From Microbacterium hydrocarbonoxydans (GTDB lineage Bacteria; Actinomycetota; Actinomycetes; Actinomycetales; Microbacteriaceae): DNA of 64,000 nt. The stretch is taken from assembly GCF_900105205.1 (NCBI RefSeq), contig NZ_FNSQ01000005.1, forward strand, positions 3,224,001 through 3,288,000, read 5' to 3'. A program made the translations under genes and the position numbers. This document shows, piece after piece, positions 1-10,629 of this stretch (its first letter is position 1; the number at the start of each line of letters is the position of its first letter). The notes below the pieces were generated by a model. That model was not told the DNA's origin, searched no databases, and worked only from the letters and a program-made list of their open reading frames with translations.

Positions 1-71
1 CCGAGCACCGCGAGAACGACGATGACAATCCATCCCTCGCGCAGGATACGTCCGTAAGGGACATCTTCCAT
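1..71 (-). CDS. Start of a Wzz-like chain-length determinant or BY-kinase (partial)
   Basis: Only the first 23 codons lie in the window; the gene runs off the left edge. The N-terminus reads MEDVPYGRILREGW followed by a hydrophobic stretch (IVIVVLAVL), which is the usual entry to the first membrane helix of actinobacterial Wzz-domain proteins that regulate polysaccharide chain length, often fused to a tyrosine autokinase. A GA/G-rich ribosome binding site (GAGGGGG) lies about six bases before the ATG at 69-71. The adjacent flippase and rhamnose genes support a capsule or exopolysaccharide role. Too little is visible to tell a Wzz-only protein from a full tyrosine kinase. Confidence 0.55.
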   Translation of the reverse strand, partial: MEDVPYGRILREGWIVIVVLAVL

Positions 72-108
72 CGCCAACCCCCTCAGTCGAAGACAGGGCC
101 TAAACGTA

Positions 109-1338
109 TCATTCGCCGCCGGGACGACGACCACCGCTGGGGTCCTCCGACCGACCGGTCGACGACACGAGCCACCGGAGTCCCACCCCGCCGAGCATCG
201 ACGCCGCGGCGAGCGCGAAGGGCAGCGTCGACGGCTCAGCCCCGAGGGCGAGAAGGACGATCGCCGCCAGGATCGCGAGCACCGTGTCGGACAGTCGAAT
301 GACGAACACCGCGATCTGGCGACCACCGACCGCGCCGAGCGCGCCGTACGGGGTCACGATGGCGACCGACATCCCGTACGCCAGCCAGGCGATCACGGCG
401 AGCGGGTCCACCGTGACGTCGAAGAGCAGCGGGCTCACCCAGGGGATCAGCACCACGGCGATGGCGCTCATCACCACGGTGCCGATCAGGAGGAACCCCA
501 CCACCCTGTCGGCCTCGCGGACGGACGCGCCCTTGCCCGCCTTGTGCTGATCCGCGAAGCGCACGAAGAGGAAGGAGGACAGTCCGCCGATCACGAGGAT
601 CAGCGGCGAGGTGTACGTGCGGGCGGCTTCGAGCAGGCCGACCGCCGTGAGGCCGGCGCCGGCGAGCACCAGCAGCCGCACCACGGTGAACAGCGAGGGC
701 CGCAGCACCTGCTGGAGTCCGCGCCACATCCCGTAGCGCCAGACGGCGGCGAGGTCGGCGCCGCGCAGACCGACCAGCCGTCGGTCGACGCCGGGCACCA
801 GGAACCAGCCGATGACCGTCGCGACGATCTGCCCCGCCGCGATCCCGCCGAGGAAGGCCGCCAGCGACAGGGCCCCCGCGAAGTGGACGGTGAGGATGAT
901 CGCGAGCGCGACGACGAAACCCACGGCATCCGTCAGCGCGGTGCGCACGAACGAGAGGTGCGCGATGAGGAGCCGACGCACGATCTCCTCGACGGCGAAG
1001 GCGGCGAGCGCCACCGCGAACAGCGCGGATTCCCACGGGTCGGAGAACCCGGTCAGCCACGCGATGAGGAAGGCGCCGACCGCGAGCACGATCGAGGTCA
1101 GCACGAGCATGGCCTCGAGACCCGCCCTGAGCGCGCGCTGCGAGCGATCGAGCACCACGAGCGAGTCCCCGATGAGCCCGGTGACGACGGCCGTGGCGAC
1201 GATGACCACGCCATAGAGGATCGCGAAGCGGCCGTACTCCTCGATGCCGAGCAGCCGCGCGACGAGGATCTGCAGGAGCAGTCCGATGCCCGCCTGCGCC
1301 GCCTGCGCGATCACGGCCCCCAGAGCCTTGCGTTTCAT
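109..1338 (-). CDS. Oligosaccharide flippase (Wzx/MATE-like polysaccharide exporter)
   Basis: 409 residues, almost all hydrophobic, with about 12 predicted membrane helices and an N-terminus (MKRKALGAVIAQAAQAGIGL, then ARLLGIEEYGRF) typical of polysaccharide biosynthesis flippases. It would move undecaprenyl-linked sugar repeat units across the cytoplasmic membrane. I chose the ATG at 1336-1338 because a strong GGGGAGG site precedes it by four bases; the open frame continues upstream, but that part is polar and reads through the rmlA promoter. It sits 37 bases ahead of the Wzz-like gene on the same strand, so the two are probably cotranscribed, and it is divergent from rmlA. Confidence 0.85.
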   Translation of the reverse strand: MKRKALGAVIAQAAQAGIGLLLQILVARLLGIEEYGRFAILYGVVIVATAVVTGLIGDSLVVLDRSQRALRAGLEAMLVLTSIVLAVGAFLIAWLTGFSDPWESALFAVALAAFAVEEIVRRLLIAHLSFVRTALTDAVGFVVALAIILTVHFAGALSLAAFLGGIAAGQIVATVIGWFLVPGVDRRLVGLRGADLAAVWRYGMWRGLQQVLRPSLFTVVRLLVLAGAGLTAVGLLEAARTYTSPLILVIGGLSSFLFVRFADQHKAGKGASVREADRVVGFLLIGTVVMSAIAVVLIPWVSPLLFDVTVDPLAVIAWLAYGMSVAIVTPYGALGAVGGRQIAVFVIRLSDTVLAILAAIVLLALGAEPSTLPFALAAASMLGGVGLRWLVSSTGRSEDPSGGRRPGGE

Positions 1339-1380
1339 GTCGCCTCCCCGGCTGACATCCTCCCACGCGACGCGACGCGA

Positions 1381-1410
1381 TAGAGTCGACCCGTACGGCT
1401 GTGGGGGTCG
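1381..1410 (+). promoter_or_regulatory. Promoter -10 and conserved leader element before rmlA
   Basis: A -10-like TAGAGT (1381-1386) is followed after nine bases by CGGCTGTGGGGGTCG (1396-1410). The same arrangement with one base change occurs before the cytidylyltransferase gene at 6036-6065. The element lies 73 bases before the rmlA ATG. No convincing -35 box was seen. Promoter status is inferred. Confidence 0.45.
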
Positions 1411-1445
1411 TCGTGGATGGCGAGGGGAAGCCGTCCTCTGTGTGA

Positions 1446-3349
<1,904 letters not shown>

Positions 3350-3350
<1 letters not shown>

Positions 3351-4768
3351 TGACGGAGTTCGGCAAGACGCTCACCGTCACCCGCACCCCGATCCCCGGG
3401 CTGCTGCTGGTCGATCTGCCGGTGCACGGCGACTCCCGCGGCTGGTTCAAGGAGAACTGGCAGCGCGAGAAGATGGTCGCCGCCGGACTGCCCGACTTCG
3501 GACCCGTGCAGAACAACGTGTCGTTCAACGACGCGATCGGCACCACCCGGGGCATCCATGCGGAGCCGTGGGACAAGTGGGTCTCGGTGGCGACCGGGCG
3601 CATCTTCGGCGCCTGGGTCGACCTGCGCGACGGCGACACCTTCGGCACGGTGTTCACCGCCGAGATCGATCCGTCCCGAGCGATCCTCGTGCCGCGGGGC
3701 GTGGGCAACTCGTATCAGACCCTCGAGGCCGACACGGCGTACACCTATCTCGTGAACGACCACTGGTCGCCGGACGCGGCGTACTCCTTCCTCAACCTCG
3801 CCGACGAGACGGCGGCGATCGCCTGGCCGATCCCGCTGGACCAGGTCGAGATCTCCGCCAAGGACCTCGCACATCCCCGGCTCGCCGAGGTGACGCCGAT
3901 CGGCTCTCGCAAGACGCTGGTCATCGGCTCGGCCGGGCAGCTCGGACTCGCTCTGCGTGCCGCCCTCGGCGATGCCCCGCACGTCGAGTACGCGACCAGG
4001 CAGACCCTCGACCTCGCCGACCCCGGCCTCTCGAGCGCTCGCCGCTGGCGCGATTACGGCACGATCATCAACGCCGCCGCCTACACCGCCGTCGACCGCG
4101 CCGAGACGCCCGAGGGACGCACGCAGGCCTGGACGGCGAACGTCGCCGGTGTCGCGGCGCTCGCCCGCGTCGCGACGGAGAACGGCATCACGCTCGTGCA
4201 CGTGTCGAGCGACTACGTGTTCGACGGGTCGTCATCCGCGCCGCACCGTGAGGACGACCCCGTGAGCCCGCTCGGCGTCTACGGGCAGACCAAGGCCGCC
4301 GGCGACGCCATCGCGGCGACCGTGCCGCGGCACTACGTCGTGCGCACCTCCTGGGTGATCGGCGAAGGACAGAACTTCGTGCGCACCATGGCGTCGCTGG
4401 CGGACAGGGGGATCGCACCTCGCGTCGTCGCCGACCAGATCGGGCGGCTGACCTTCACCGACGACCTCGCCGCGGCGATCCTGCATCTGCTGGCCGCCGA
4501 TGCGCCGTTCGGGGTCTACAACGTCACCGGCGGAGGCGAGCCTCGCTCGTGGGCCGACATCGCCCGCGCGGTCTACCGCCTGACGGGCCACGATCCGGCA
4601 TCGGTGAGCGACGTCAGCACAGCCGAGTACTTCGCCGGCAGCGAAGGACCTATCGCACCCCGCCCGCTCAACAGCATGCTCGACCTCGGCCGCATCGCCT
4701 CGACGGGATGGACGCCCCGCGACGCGGATGCCGCGCTCGAGGCGTACCTCGCGGGCCCCGTCGACTGA
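3350..4768 (+). CDS. rmlCD: Fused dTDP-4-keto-rhamnose 3,5-epimerase and dTDP-4-keto-rhamnose reductase
   Basis: 472 residues with two domains. Residues about 1-180 are an RmlC cupin epimerase (GDSRGWFKENW, NNVSFND, TTRGIHAEPWDKWVSV, VPRGVGNSYQ). Residues about 185-472 are an RmlD reductase with a GSAGQLG nucleotide loop, the VSSDYVFDG block and YGQTKAAGD (YxxxK). Together they finish dTDP-L-rhamnose in one polypeptide. Such fusions are known in actinobacteria, so this is not an assembly artefact. The start overlaps the rmlB stop by one base (TGATG). Confidence 0.93.
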
Positions 4769-4772
4769 CGCG

Positions 4773-5951
4773 CTAGAGCTCGCCCGGCTTCATCGCCTCG
4801 GCATCGATCGCCCGGATGATGCGCAGCGCGGCGGTGTCGGGCTTCGGCTCGCTGCCCACCGGCTCGGTCCTCCGGCGGCGCTGCGGCGCGTACACGACGA
4901 GCGAGTGGAACAGGAACCGCGCGAAGAACGCGACGATCAGCGAGAGTCCCGTCGCGAGCACGCTGGAGATGTGCCAGGACTCGACCATCAGGGCCATCAC
5001 CGGGATGCGCAGCGCGGCCTCGACGTTGTTGAAGGTGAAGGATGCGGCGAAGCGACCGCCGAGCCCGCGGGCGTCGGTACGCATGTCGGCGAAGACGAAG
5101 CGCTCCTGCAGGATGAAGTTGCCGATGATCGTGACCTCGGCCCCGATGATCGCCGCCCAGATGTACGGCACTCCGGTGGCCGTGAGCAGCCACATGATGC
5201 CGAGGTTGGCGAGCGCGCCGATCAACCCGATCAGGGCGAACAGCGACATCTTGCCGAAGCGCAGTCGCGCCAGATGGGCGACGAAGGTGGCACCCTGCCG
5301 CAGGCTCGCCTTAGAGGTGCCGTGCCGACGCTCCGCGAACTCCATCGGGATCTCTGCGATGCGCAGGTCGGTGCGGGCGAGGATCTCGAGCAGGATCTTG
5401 AAGCCCTGCGGCTTGAGGGACGGCAGATCGAGCCGGCGCCGATCGACGAGGAAGAACCCGGTCATCGGATCGGTGCTGCGCGCGAGCCGGATCGGGAACA
5501 TCGCCCGGGTGAGCCATGTCGCCGCCCTCGACACCCCGAACCGCACGGCAGTCCCGAGGCCGCTGGTGTCACCGCCCCCGATGTACCGGGAGGCTGCCAC
5601 GACATCCGCCTCGCCCTCGTCGTGTCGACGCAGCAGCGCGGGAAGCAACTCTGGCGGATGCTGCAGGTCGCCGTCCATGACGATGCAGAGATCAGCGGAT
5701 GCTGCCCGCAGGCCCACCACGACGGCGCCGCCCAGTCCGCCGGTGTTGTCGTCACGGTGGATCACGCGGACCGGCAGTGGAGCGTCGGCGGCGACGCGCT
5801 CGACCTCGGCGGCGGTTTCGTCGGTGCTGTCGTCGACGAACAGGATCTCGGCGTCATAGGCGGCGAGCGCCGTCGCGGTGCGGGCCACGAGCTCGGCGAC
5901 GTTGTCGCGTTCGTTGAAGGTCGGCACGATGACGGTGACCGCTGTCCTCAC
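4773..5951 (-). CDS. GT2 polyprenol-phosphate glycosyltransferase fused to GtrA domain
   Basis: 392 residues. Residues 1-225 are a family 2 glycosyltransferase of the dolichol-phosphate mannose synthase type (VTVIVPTFNERDNV, EILFVDDSTDET, VMDGDLQHPPELLP with the metal-binding DGD). Residues about 230-365 carry four membrane helices of the GtrA family (ALIGLIGALANLGIMW), which move lipid-linked sugars. It probably loads a sugar on polyprenyl phosphate for wall or capsule glycans. The start is GTG at 5949-5951 with GGGGGAGG eight bases upstream. It converges on rmlCD with a four-base gap. Confidence 0.9.
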   Translation of the reverse strand: MRTAVTVIVPTFNERDNVAELVARTATALAAYDAEILFVDDSTDETAAEVERVAADAPLPVRVIHRDDNTGGLGGAVVVGLRAASADLCIVMDGDLQHPPELLPALLRRHDEGEADVVAASRYIGGGDTSGLGTAVRFGVSRAATWLTRAMFPIRLARSTDPMTGFFLVDRRRLDLPSLKPQGFKILLEILARTDLRIAEIPMEFAERRHGTSKASLRQGATFVAHLARLRFGKMSLFALIGLIGALANLGIMWLLTATGVPYIWAAIIGAEVTIIGNFILQERFVFADMRTDARGLGGRFAASFTFNNVEAALRIPVMALMVESWHISSVLATGLSLIVAFFARFLFHSLVVYAPQRRRRTEPVGSEPKPDTAALRIIRAIDAEAMKPGEL

Positions 5952-6035
5952 GCGCCTCCCCCTTCGGCTGTACCGGAATCCGCTGCGGAGTCCATAGTTC
6001 CATGGGTTCCTATGGGCAGCGAAACCCGCACCTGC

Positions 6036-6065
6036 TAGGCTGGCGGGATGCGGCTGTGGGAGTCG
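6036..6065 (+). promoter_or_regulatory. Promoter -10 and conserved leader element before the cytidylyltransferase
   Basis: TAGGCT (6036-6041), nine bases, then CGGCTGTGGGAGTCG (6051-6065). It differs by one base from the element ahead of rmlA and has the same spacing. It is 50 bases upstream of the ATG at 6116. This is an inferred promoter/leader. Confidence 0.45.
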
Positions 6066-6115
6066 CTGAGCGGATGGGGATCCGCTCTCTGGGGAATCAC
6101 TGATCTGGGGAGATC

Positions 6116-6577
6116 ATGGGGACGCGCATCGGCTACGCCGTTGGTGCCTTCGACTTGTTTCATGTCGGGCATCTGAACCTTCTTCGTCACGCCAAGCAGC
6201 ACTGCGACATCCTCGTCGCCGGTGTCGTCAGCGATGAGATGCTGCGGCAGGTGAAGGGCATCGAGCCCGTCATCCCGACCGCCGAGCGGGCGGAGATCGT
6301 CCGTCACATCTCGTTCGTCGACGACGTCTACGTCGAGACGACTCCATCGAAGATGGACTCGTGGCGCGAGGTGCAGTTCACGCACTTCTTCAAGGGCGAC
6401 GACTGGCGCGGCACCGACAAGGGACTCCGCCTCGAGCGCGAGTTCGCCGAGGTCGGCGTCGAGGTCGTGTACTTCCCGTACACGGCGCACACGTCGAGCT
6501 CGTCGCTGCGCCGTGCCCTCGACGCGATCACGGCGGGCGCCACCCTCGGTGGTGCCCCCGCGCTCGCGACGCGCTGA
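6116..6577 (+). CDS. Glycerol-3-phosphate cytidylyltransferase-like nucleotidyltransferase
   Basis: 153 residues of the TagD/GCT nucleotidyltransferase family. The HxGH signature reads HVGH (GAFDLFHVGHLNLLRHAKQ) and the second CTP-binding block is YTAHTSSSSLRR in place of the usual RTxGxSTT. It would activate a phosphorylated polyol or sugar with CTP for a wall teichoic-like or capsular polymer; the substrate cannot be read from sequence. The ATG at 6116 has a GGGG-rich site just upstream. It stands alone but shares its promoter element with rmlA. Confidence 0.85.
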   Translation: MGTRIGYAVGAFDLFHVGHLNLLRHAKQHCDILVAGVVSDEMLRQVKGIEPVIPTAERAEIVRHISFVDDVYVETTPSKMDSWREVQFTHFFKGDDWRGTDKGLRLEREFAEVGVEVVYFPYTAHTSSSSLRRALDAITAGATLGGAPALATR

Positions 6578-6600
6578 GTCCAGCTCTCGACGCGCTGGGT

Positions 6601-6993
6601 TCAGTTAGCCACGCCGAGCAGGCTCCGCGCCATGCGGGCGACGTGGGGTGGGGTGTGCGCCCCGAGCCAGACGGTCCACTGCAGCTGCGGCTCGCCACAG
6701 GTCCATTCGACGCACCACGAATGCACCGCGGTCGCGAGACGCTCTCCCTTCGCGTGCTGACGGACCCCGTCGCCACGGAGCAGCCATCGGACCGATACGC
6801 CCTCCGGCACGTCGATGTGGCGGAACTGGATGCGGGCGGATGCCTCGATCAGGATGACCCCTTCTGCGTCCCACGGCATGCGCGCGGCGATCGAGGCGAT
6901 GGCACCGGCGTCGGTCGAGTCACCGGCGATCAGCACGACGCCCTCGATGTTCTCCCAGTCCGGATCCTCGACGTGCTCGCAGGCGGTGCTCAT
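6601..6993 (-). CDS. SIP-domain protein (siderophore-interacting protein C-terminal domain)
   Basis: 130 residues resembling only the NAD(P)H-binding C-terminal half of ViuB/SIP-family ferric-siderophore reductases (VVLIAGDSTDAGAIASIAARMP, then VRWLLRGDGVRQHAKGE). The flavin-binding N-terminal half is absent, so it is either a stand-alone domain protein or works with another reductase. The start is supported by a TATGCT -10 box six bases before the ATG (leaderless layout). An iron box directly abuts the -10, so iron repression by an IdeR/DtxR regulator is very likely. Confidence 0.75.
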   Translation of the reverse strand: MSTACEHVEDPDWENIEGVVLIAGDSTDAGAIASIAARMPWDAEGVILIEASARIQFRHIDVPEGVSVRWLLRGDGVRQHAKGERLATAVHSWCVEWTCGEPQLQWTVWLGAHTPPHVARMARSLLGVAN

Positions 6994-6999
6994 GCATCC

Positions 7000-7026
7000 A
7001 GCATAGGTAAGGTAAGCCTTACCTGC
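7000..7026 (-). promoter_or_regulatory. Iron box (IdeR/DtxR-type) and -10 of the SIP gene
   Basis: A perfect 15-base interrupted palindrome, AGGTAAG-C-CTTACCT at 7010-7024, matches the core of the actinobacterial iron box (consensus TTAGGTTAGGCTAACCTAA). It lies two to four bases upstream of the minus-strand -10 TATGCT (revcomp of 7000-7005). Repressor bound there would block RNA polymerase. Confidence 0.8.
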
Positions 7027-7113
7027 AATGGGTCACTGCCACGTCGGAGCGGTCCGCTGTCGAAGCGATCCGCTGTCGGCCCTCGTCCAGCCGGGCGGTT
7101 CTAGGCTGGATGC

Positions 7114-7377
7114 ATGACCTCTCCTGCAGAATCCGCCATCACGATGTTCGGCGCCGACTGGTGCCGCGACTGCATCCGCACGAAGAAGCAGCTCGACTCC
7201 CTCGGCATCGAGTACACCTACATCGACCTCGTCGCCGAGCCCTCGGCGGCAGATGTCGCGAAGGAGATCTCGGGTCGCACGAACATCCCTGTCGTGGTCT
7301 ACCCCGACTCCTCGCACCACGTCGAGCCGTCGAACGCCGATGTCGAGGCGAAGCTGCGCGAGCTCTCGCTGATCTGA
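7114..7377 (+). CDS. Glutaredoxin/mycoredoxin-like protein
   Basis: 87 residues with a thioredoxin-like fold and an active-site WCRDC (CxxC) near residue 17, followed by the cis-proline loop TNIPVVVYP. The size fits mycoredoxins, which reduce mycothiol mixed disulfides in actinobacteria. The mycoredoxin-1 active site is usually CGYC, so the exact substrate is uncertain. A -10 TAGGCT ends six bases before the ATG, which suggests a leaderless mRNA. Confidence 0.82.
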   Translation: MTSPAESAITMFGADWCRDCIRTKKQLDSLGIEYTYIDLVAEPSAADVAKEISGRTNIPVVVYPDSSHHVEPSNADVEAKLRELSLI

Positions 7378-7415
7378 CCGGAAGGGGGCTCGTCGCGCAC
7401 CGATACACTGGCGCG

Positions 7416-8792
7416 ATGAGCACCGCGGCTCGGCCCGAACGAGCATCCGTCCGACTGTCCGCACGCACGATCACGCTCTACGCGGTCGGCTCGCTCGGCA
7501 CCGGCGGCTACGCCACACTGCCCGGGCTGGTGCTGACCTACTTCCTCACCGACAACCTCGGCGTCGCCGCCCTCGCCGCCGGCCTGATCGTCACCGCAGC
7601 CAAGATCTGGGACGTCGTGATCGATCCGCTGATCGGCGCGGCATCCGACCGTCAGTACCGCCGCACCGGCTCACGCCGTGGCCTCATGGTGCTCGGGGCG
7701 CTCACGCTCCCGGTGTTCTTCGCCCTGACCTTCGCGGTCCCCCCTTCGTGGGGACCCGTCGCCGGGGCGATCTGCGTGCTCCTGGCCTTCCTCGGCACTG
7801 CCACCTCCTTCAGCCTCTTCCAGGTGCCGTACGTCGCTCTTCCCGCAGAGCTCACCTCTGGCTATGACGAGCGCACGCGACTGCTCGGCTGGCGCGTGGT
7901 CGTGCTGACTGCCGCGATCCTGCTGTTCGGCGCCGGCGGCCCCGAACTGCGCCGCGCCGGCTCCGATCCGGTACTCGGCTACCTGCTGATGGGCGTCGTC
8001 GCGGGTCTCACGATCGGCATCGGGATGCTCATCGCGTCCCGCACGGCGGATGTCGCAGCGCGGGTCACCGGAGCCGGAGAACTCGCGGAGACCGCGCCGA
8101 CGAGCGTCCGCGAGCAGTACTCCGCCGCACTCGACACTCTGCGGCGCAGTCAGCCGTTCCGCGCGCTGCTGGGAACATTCCTGCTGCAGGCGCTCGCGAC
8201 CGGCACGATGCTCGCCGGAGCCCAGTACGTCGCCACGTGGGTGCTGCGCTCCGAGGACGCCGTGACGCTCGTCTTCCTCGCGCTGGTCGGCCCGGCGCTC
8301 GTCGCCACCCCGGTGTGGACGGCCGTGTCACGCCGCATCGGCAAAGAGCGGGCGTTCGCCATCGCGAGCGCGGTCTTCCTCACCGCCGCGGCATCGCTCA
8401 TCGTCGCGGCATGGGCCCCCGGAGCATGGATGTACGGATCGATCGCCCTGGCCGGCGTCGCATACGCGGGGCTGCAGTCCCTGCCCATGGCCATGCTCCC
8501 CGATGTGATCTCGCACGATGAGCGCCGCAGCGGCGCCGGCCGCGCCGGTACGTTCACCGGCGTGTGGACCGCCGGCGAGACGATCGGCTTCGCGTTGGGC
8601 GCCACCGCGGTGTCGCTGACCCTCGCGGCGACCGGGTACGTCTCCACGGTCGCCGGGGCGATCTCCGAGCAGCCGGATGCCGCCGTCGCGGGGATCGTCT
8701 GGAGCTTCAGCATCCTTCCCGCCGTGCTGATGGGCGCGAGTCTGCTCGTGCTGCGGCGCTACCGCCTGAGGCGCCACGACATCGAGTCCTGA
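7416..8792 (+). CDS. MFS transporter of the GPH (MelB-like) sugar:cation symporter type
   Basis: 458 residues with about 12 membrane helices. The N-terminal GSLGTGGYATLPGLVLTYFLTDNLG and the loop IWDVVIDPLIGAASDR are hallmarks of the glycoside-pentoside-hexuronide:cation symporter family, including the conserved Asp used for cation coupling. The substrate is unknown. I chose ATG 7416, not the longer in-frame extension, because a TACACT -10 ends six bases before it. It follows the glutaredoxin gene by 38 bases but has its own promoter. Confidence 0.82.
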   Translation: MSTAARPERASVRLSARTITLYAVGSLGTGGYATLPGLVLTYFLTDNLGVAALAAGLIVTAAKIWDVVIDPLIGAASDRQYRRTGSRRGLMVLGALTLPVFFALTFAVPPSWGPVAGAICVLLAFLGTATSFSLFQVPYVALPAELTSGYDERTRLLGWRVVVLTAAILLFGAGGPELRRAGSDPVLGYLLMGVVAGLTIGIGMLIASRTADVAARVTGAGELAETAPTSVREQYSAALDTLRRSQPFRALLGTFLLQALATGTMLAGAQYVATWVLRSEDAVTLVFLALVGPALVATPVWTAVSRRIGKERAFAIASAVFLTAAASLIVAAWAPGAWMYGSIALAGVAYAGLQSLPMAMLPDVISHDERRSGAGRAGTFTGVWTAGETIGFALGATAVSLTLAATGYVSTVAGAISEQPDAAVAGIVWSFSILPAVLMGASLLVLRRYRLRRHDIES

Positions 8793-8837
8793 CGAGAGGC
8801 GCGGCCTAAGCTGGGATCCCGTCCGAAGGAGACGCCG

Positions 8838-10616
8838 ATGACTTCTGCGACCAGCCCGTCCACCGCGACCACGCCCGCCCCCGCCCCGTCGGGGAAGGGC
8901 ACCGAGTTCAGCGAGGCGGAACGCGAGCGCCTCGACGCCGCGATCGCCGATCTGCATGTCGGCACCCGCACGTGGTCGGCTCTGACGCTCGCTCAGCGGG
9001 TCACGCTGCTGCAGGCGGTGCGCACGAGCGTGGCGGCCTCCGCCGAGGACTGGGCGCACACCGCCGCCGTCTCGAAGGGTCTGGACGGGCGGCATCCACT
9101 CCGGGGCGAGGAGTGGCTGAGCGGACCGTACAGCGTCCTGGGCGCTCTGGACGCCTACATCGAGACCCTCACGCGACTCGCGAACGGCACGAACCCCCTC
9201 GACGGCGTCACGGTCGGGCGGGCACCGGGCGGTCGCACGGCGGTGCAGGCGTTCCCGCTCACCGGCATCGACCGCATCCTGCTCTCGGGCTACACCGGGG
9301 AGGTCTGGCTGAAGCCGGGAACGACCCCGCGCGGTGCACGTGCCGCCGCGGGTCTCGCGCAGCGCACGCCGTCGGAGTCCGGCGGCGTCGGCCTCGTACT
9401 CGGCGCAGGCAACATCACCTCGATCCCCGTGCTCGACGTGCTCTACGAACTGCTCGCCCACAACCGCACGGCGCTCCTCAAGGTCAATCCCACGCAGGAT
9501 GCGCTGGTGCCGATCTACAAGCGCGCCTTCGCGCCGCTCATCGGTCCGGGGCTGCTGCGCATCGTGCGCGGCGGGCCGGCGGTCGGCGGCTACCTGACGA
9601 CGCATCCCGATCTCGCGCATGTGCACATCACCGGATCTGCCGCGACCTTCGACGCGATCGTGTGGGGCACGGGGTCCGCAGCGACCCGGCGTCGCCGCGA
9701 GAACCGCCCTCAGCTGAAGAAGCCGATCACGGCCGAGCTCGGCGGCGTCTCGCCCATCATCATCGTGCCCGGCGAGTGGACGGATGCCGACCTCACCTAC
9801 CAGGCCGAGCACGTCGCGACGATGAGGCTGCAGAACAGCGGGCACAACTGCATCGCGGGCCAGGTCGTCCTGATGTCCGAGGACTGGCCGCAGGCCGAGC
9901 AGTTCCGCATCGCGCTGCGCCGCGCCTACGCCCAGGCTCCGGAGCGGCCGATCTGGTACCCCGGGTCACCCGCACGGATGGACCTCGCCGCTGAGGCGTA
10001 TCCGGATGCCCTCGTGCTCGGCGACCGCGTGCTGGTCGAGGTCGACGATAATGACGACGCAGGAGCGCTGCAGAGCACCGAGTATTTCGCTCCGGTGCTG
10101 GGTGTGGTGGCTCTCCCCGGCACCGGCCAGGCATTCCTCGATGTTGCGGTCGCCTATGCGAACGATCGCCTGCAGGGCACACTCGGTGCCAACCTGCTGA
10201 TCGATCCGGCGACCGAGAAGTCGCTGGGCTCCGGGTTCGGACGCGCCATCGCCGAACTGCGCTACGGGTCCATCGCGATCAACGGCTGGACCGCATTCGG
10301 GTTCATCACGCCGACGCTCACCTGGGGCGCGTACCCGGGGAGCACGATCGATGATGTCGGGAGCGGCATCGGAGTGGTGCACAACGCGCTCCTGCTCGAC
10401 GACGTGGAGCGCTCGGTGATCCGCGGACCGTTCCGTCCCTTCCCCCGGTCGCTGCCGGTGCTGAACGGCGGCGGCCGGCTCAGCATCCTCCCCAAGCCTC
10501 CGTGGTTCGTCTCGGCACGGACGGGGGCCGCGGTCAGCGAGGGACTCACCCGGTTCCGCGCGGACGGTGGCGTGATCGGCCTGCTGAAGACCCTCGCGAA
10601 GGCGCTGCGCGCCTGA
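8838..10616 (+). CDS. Aldehyde dehydrogenase family protein
   Basis: 592 residues, longer than the usual 480-500 because of a Pro/Ala-rich N-terminus (about 25 residues) and a C-terminal tail. The ALDH-superfamily landmarks are the general-base Glu in AELGGVSPIIIV and the catalytic Cys in NSGHNCIAGQ, after a VHITGSAATFDAIVWG cofactor region. It should oxidise an aldehyde to the acid with NAD(P); the substrate is not predictable. An AAGGAG site precedes the ATG and a TAAGCT -10 lies at 8807-8812. Confidence 0.85.
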   Translation: MTSATSPSTATTPAPAPSGKGTEFSEAERERLDAAIADLHVGTRTWSALTLAQRVTLLQAVRTSVAASAEDWAHTAAVSKGLDGRHPLRGEEWLSGPYSVLGALDAYIETLTRLANGTNPLDGVTVGRAPGGRTAVQAFPLTGIDRILLSGYTGEVWLKPGTTPRGARAAAGLAQRTPSESGGVGLVLGAGNITSIPVLDVLYELLAHNRTALLKVNPTQDALVPIYKRAFAPLIGPGLLRIVRGGPAVGGYLTTHPDLAHVHITGSAATFDAIVWGTGSAATRRRRENRPQLKKPITAELGGVSPIIIVPGEWTDADLTYQAEHVATMRLQNSGHNCIAGQVVLMSEDWPQAEQFRIALRRAYAQAPERPIWYPGSPARMDLAAEAYPDALVLGDRVLVEVDDNDDAGALQSTEYFAPVLGVVALPGTGQAFLDVAVAYANDRLQGTLGANLLIDPATEKSLGSGFGRAIAELRYGSIAINGWTAFGFITPTLTWGAYPGSTIDDVGSGIGVVHNALLLDDVERSVIRGPFRPFPRSLPVLNGGGRLSILPKPPWFVSARTGAAVSEGLTRFRADGGVIGLLKTLAKALRA

Positions 10617-10629
10617 CAGGGCGCACCCG

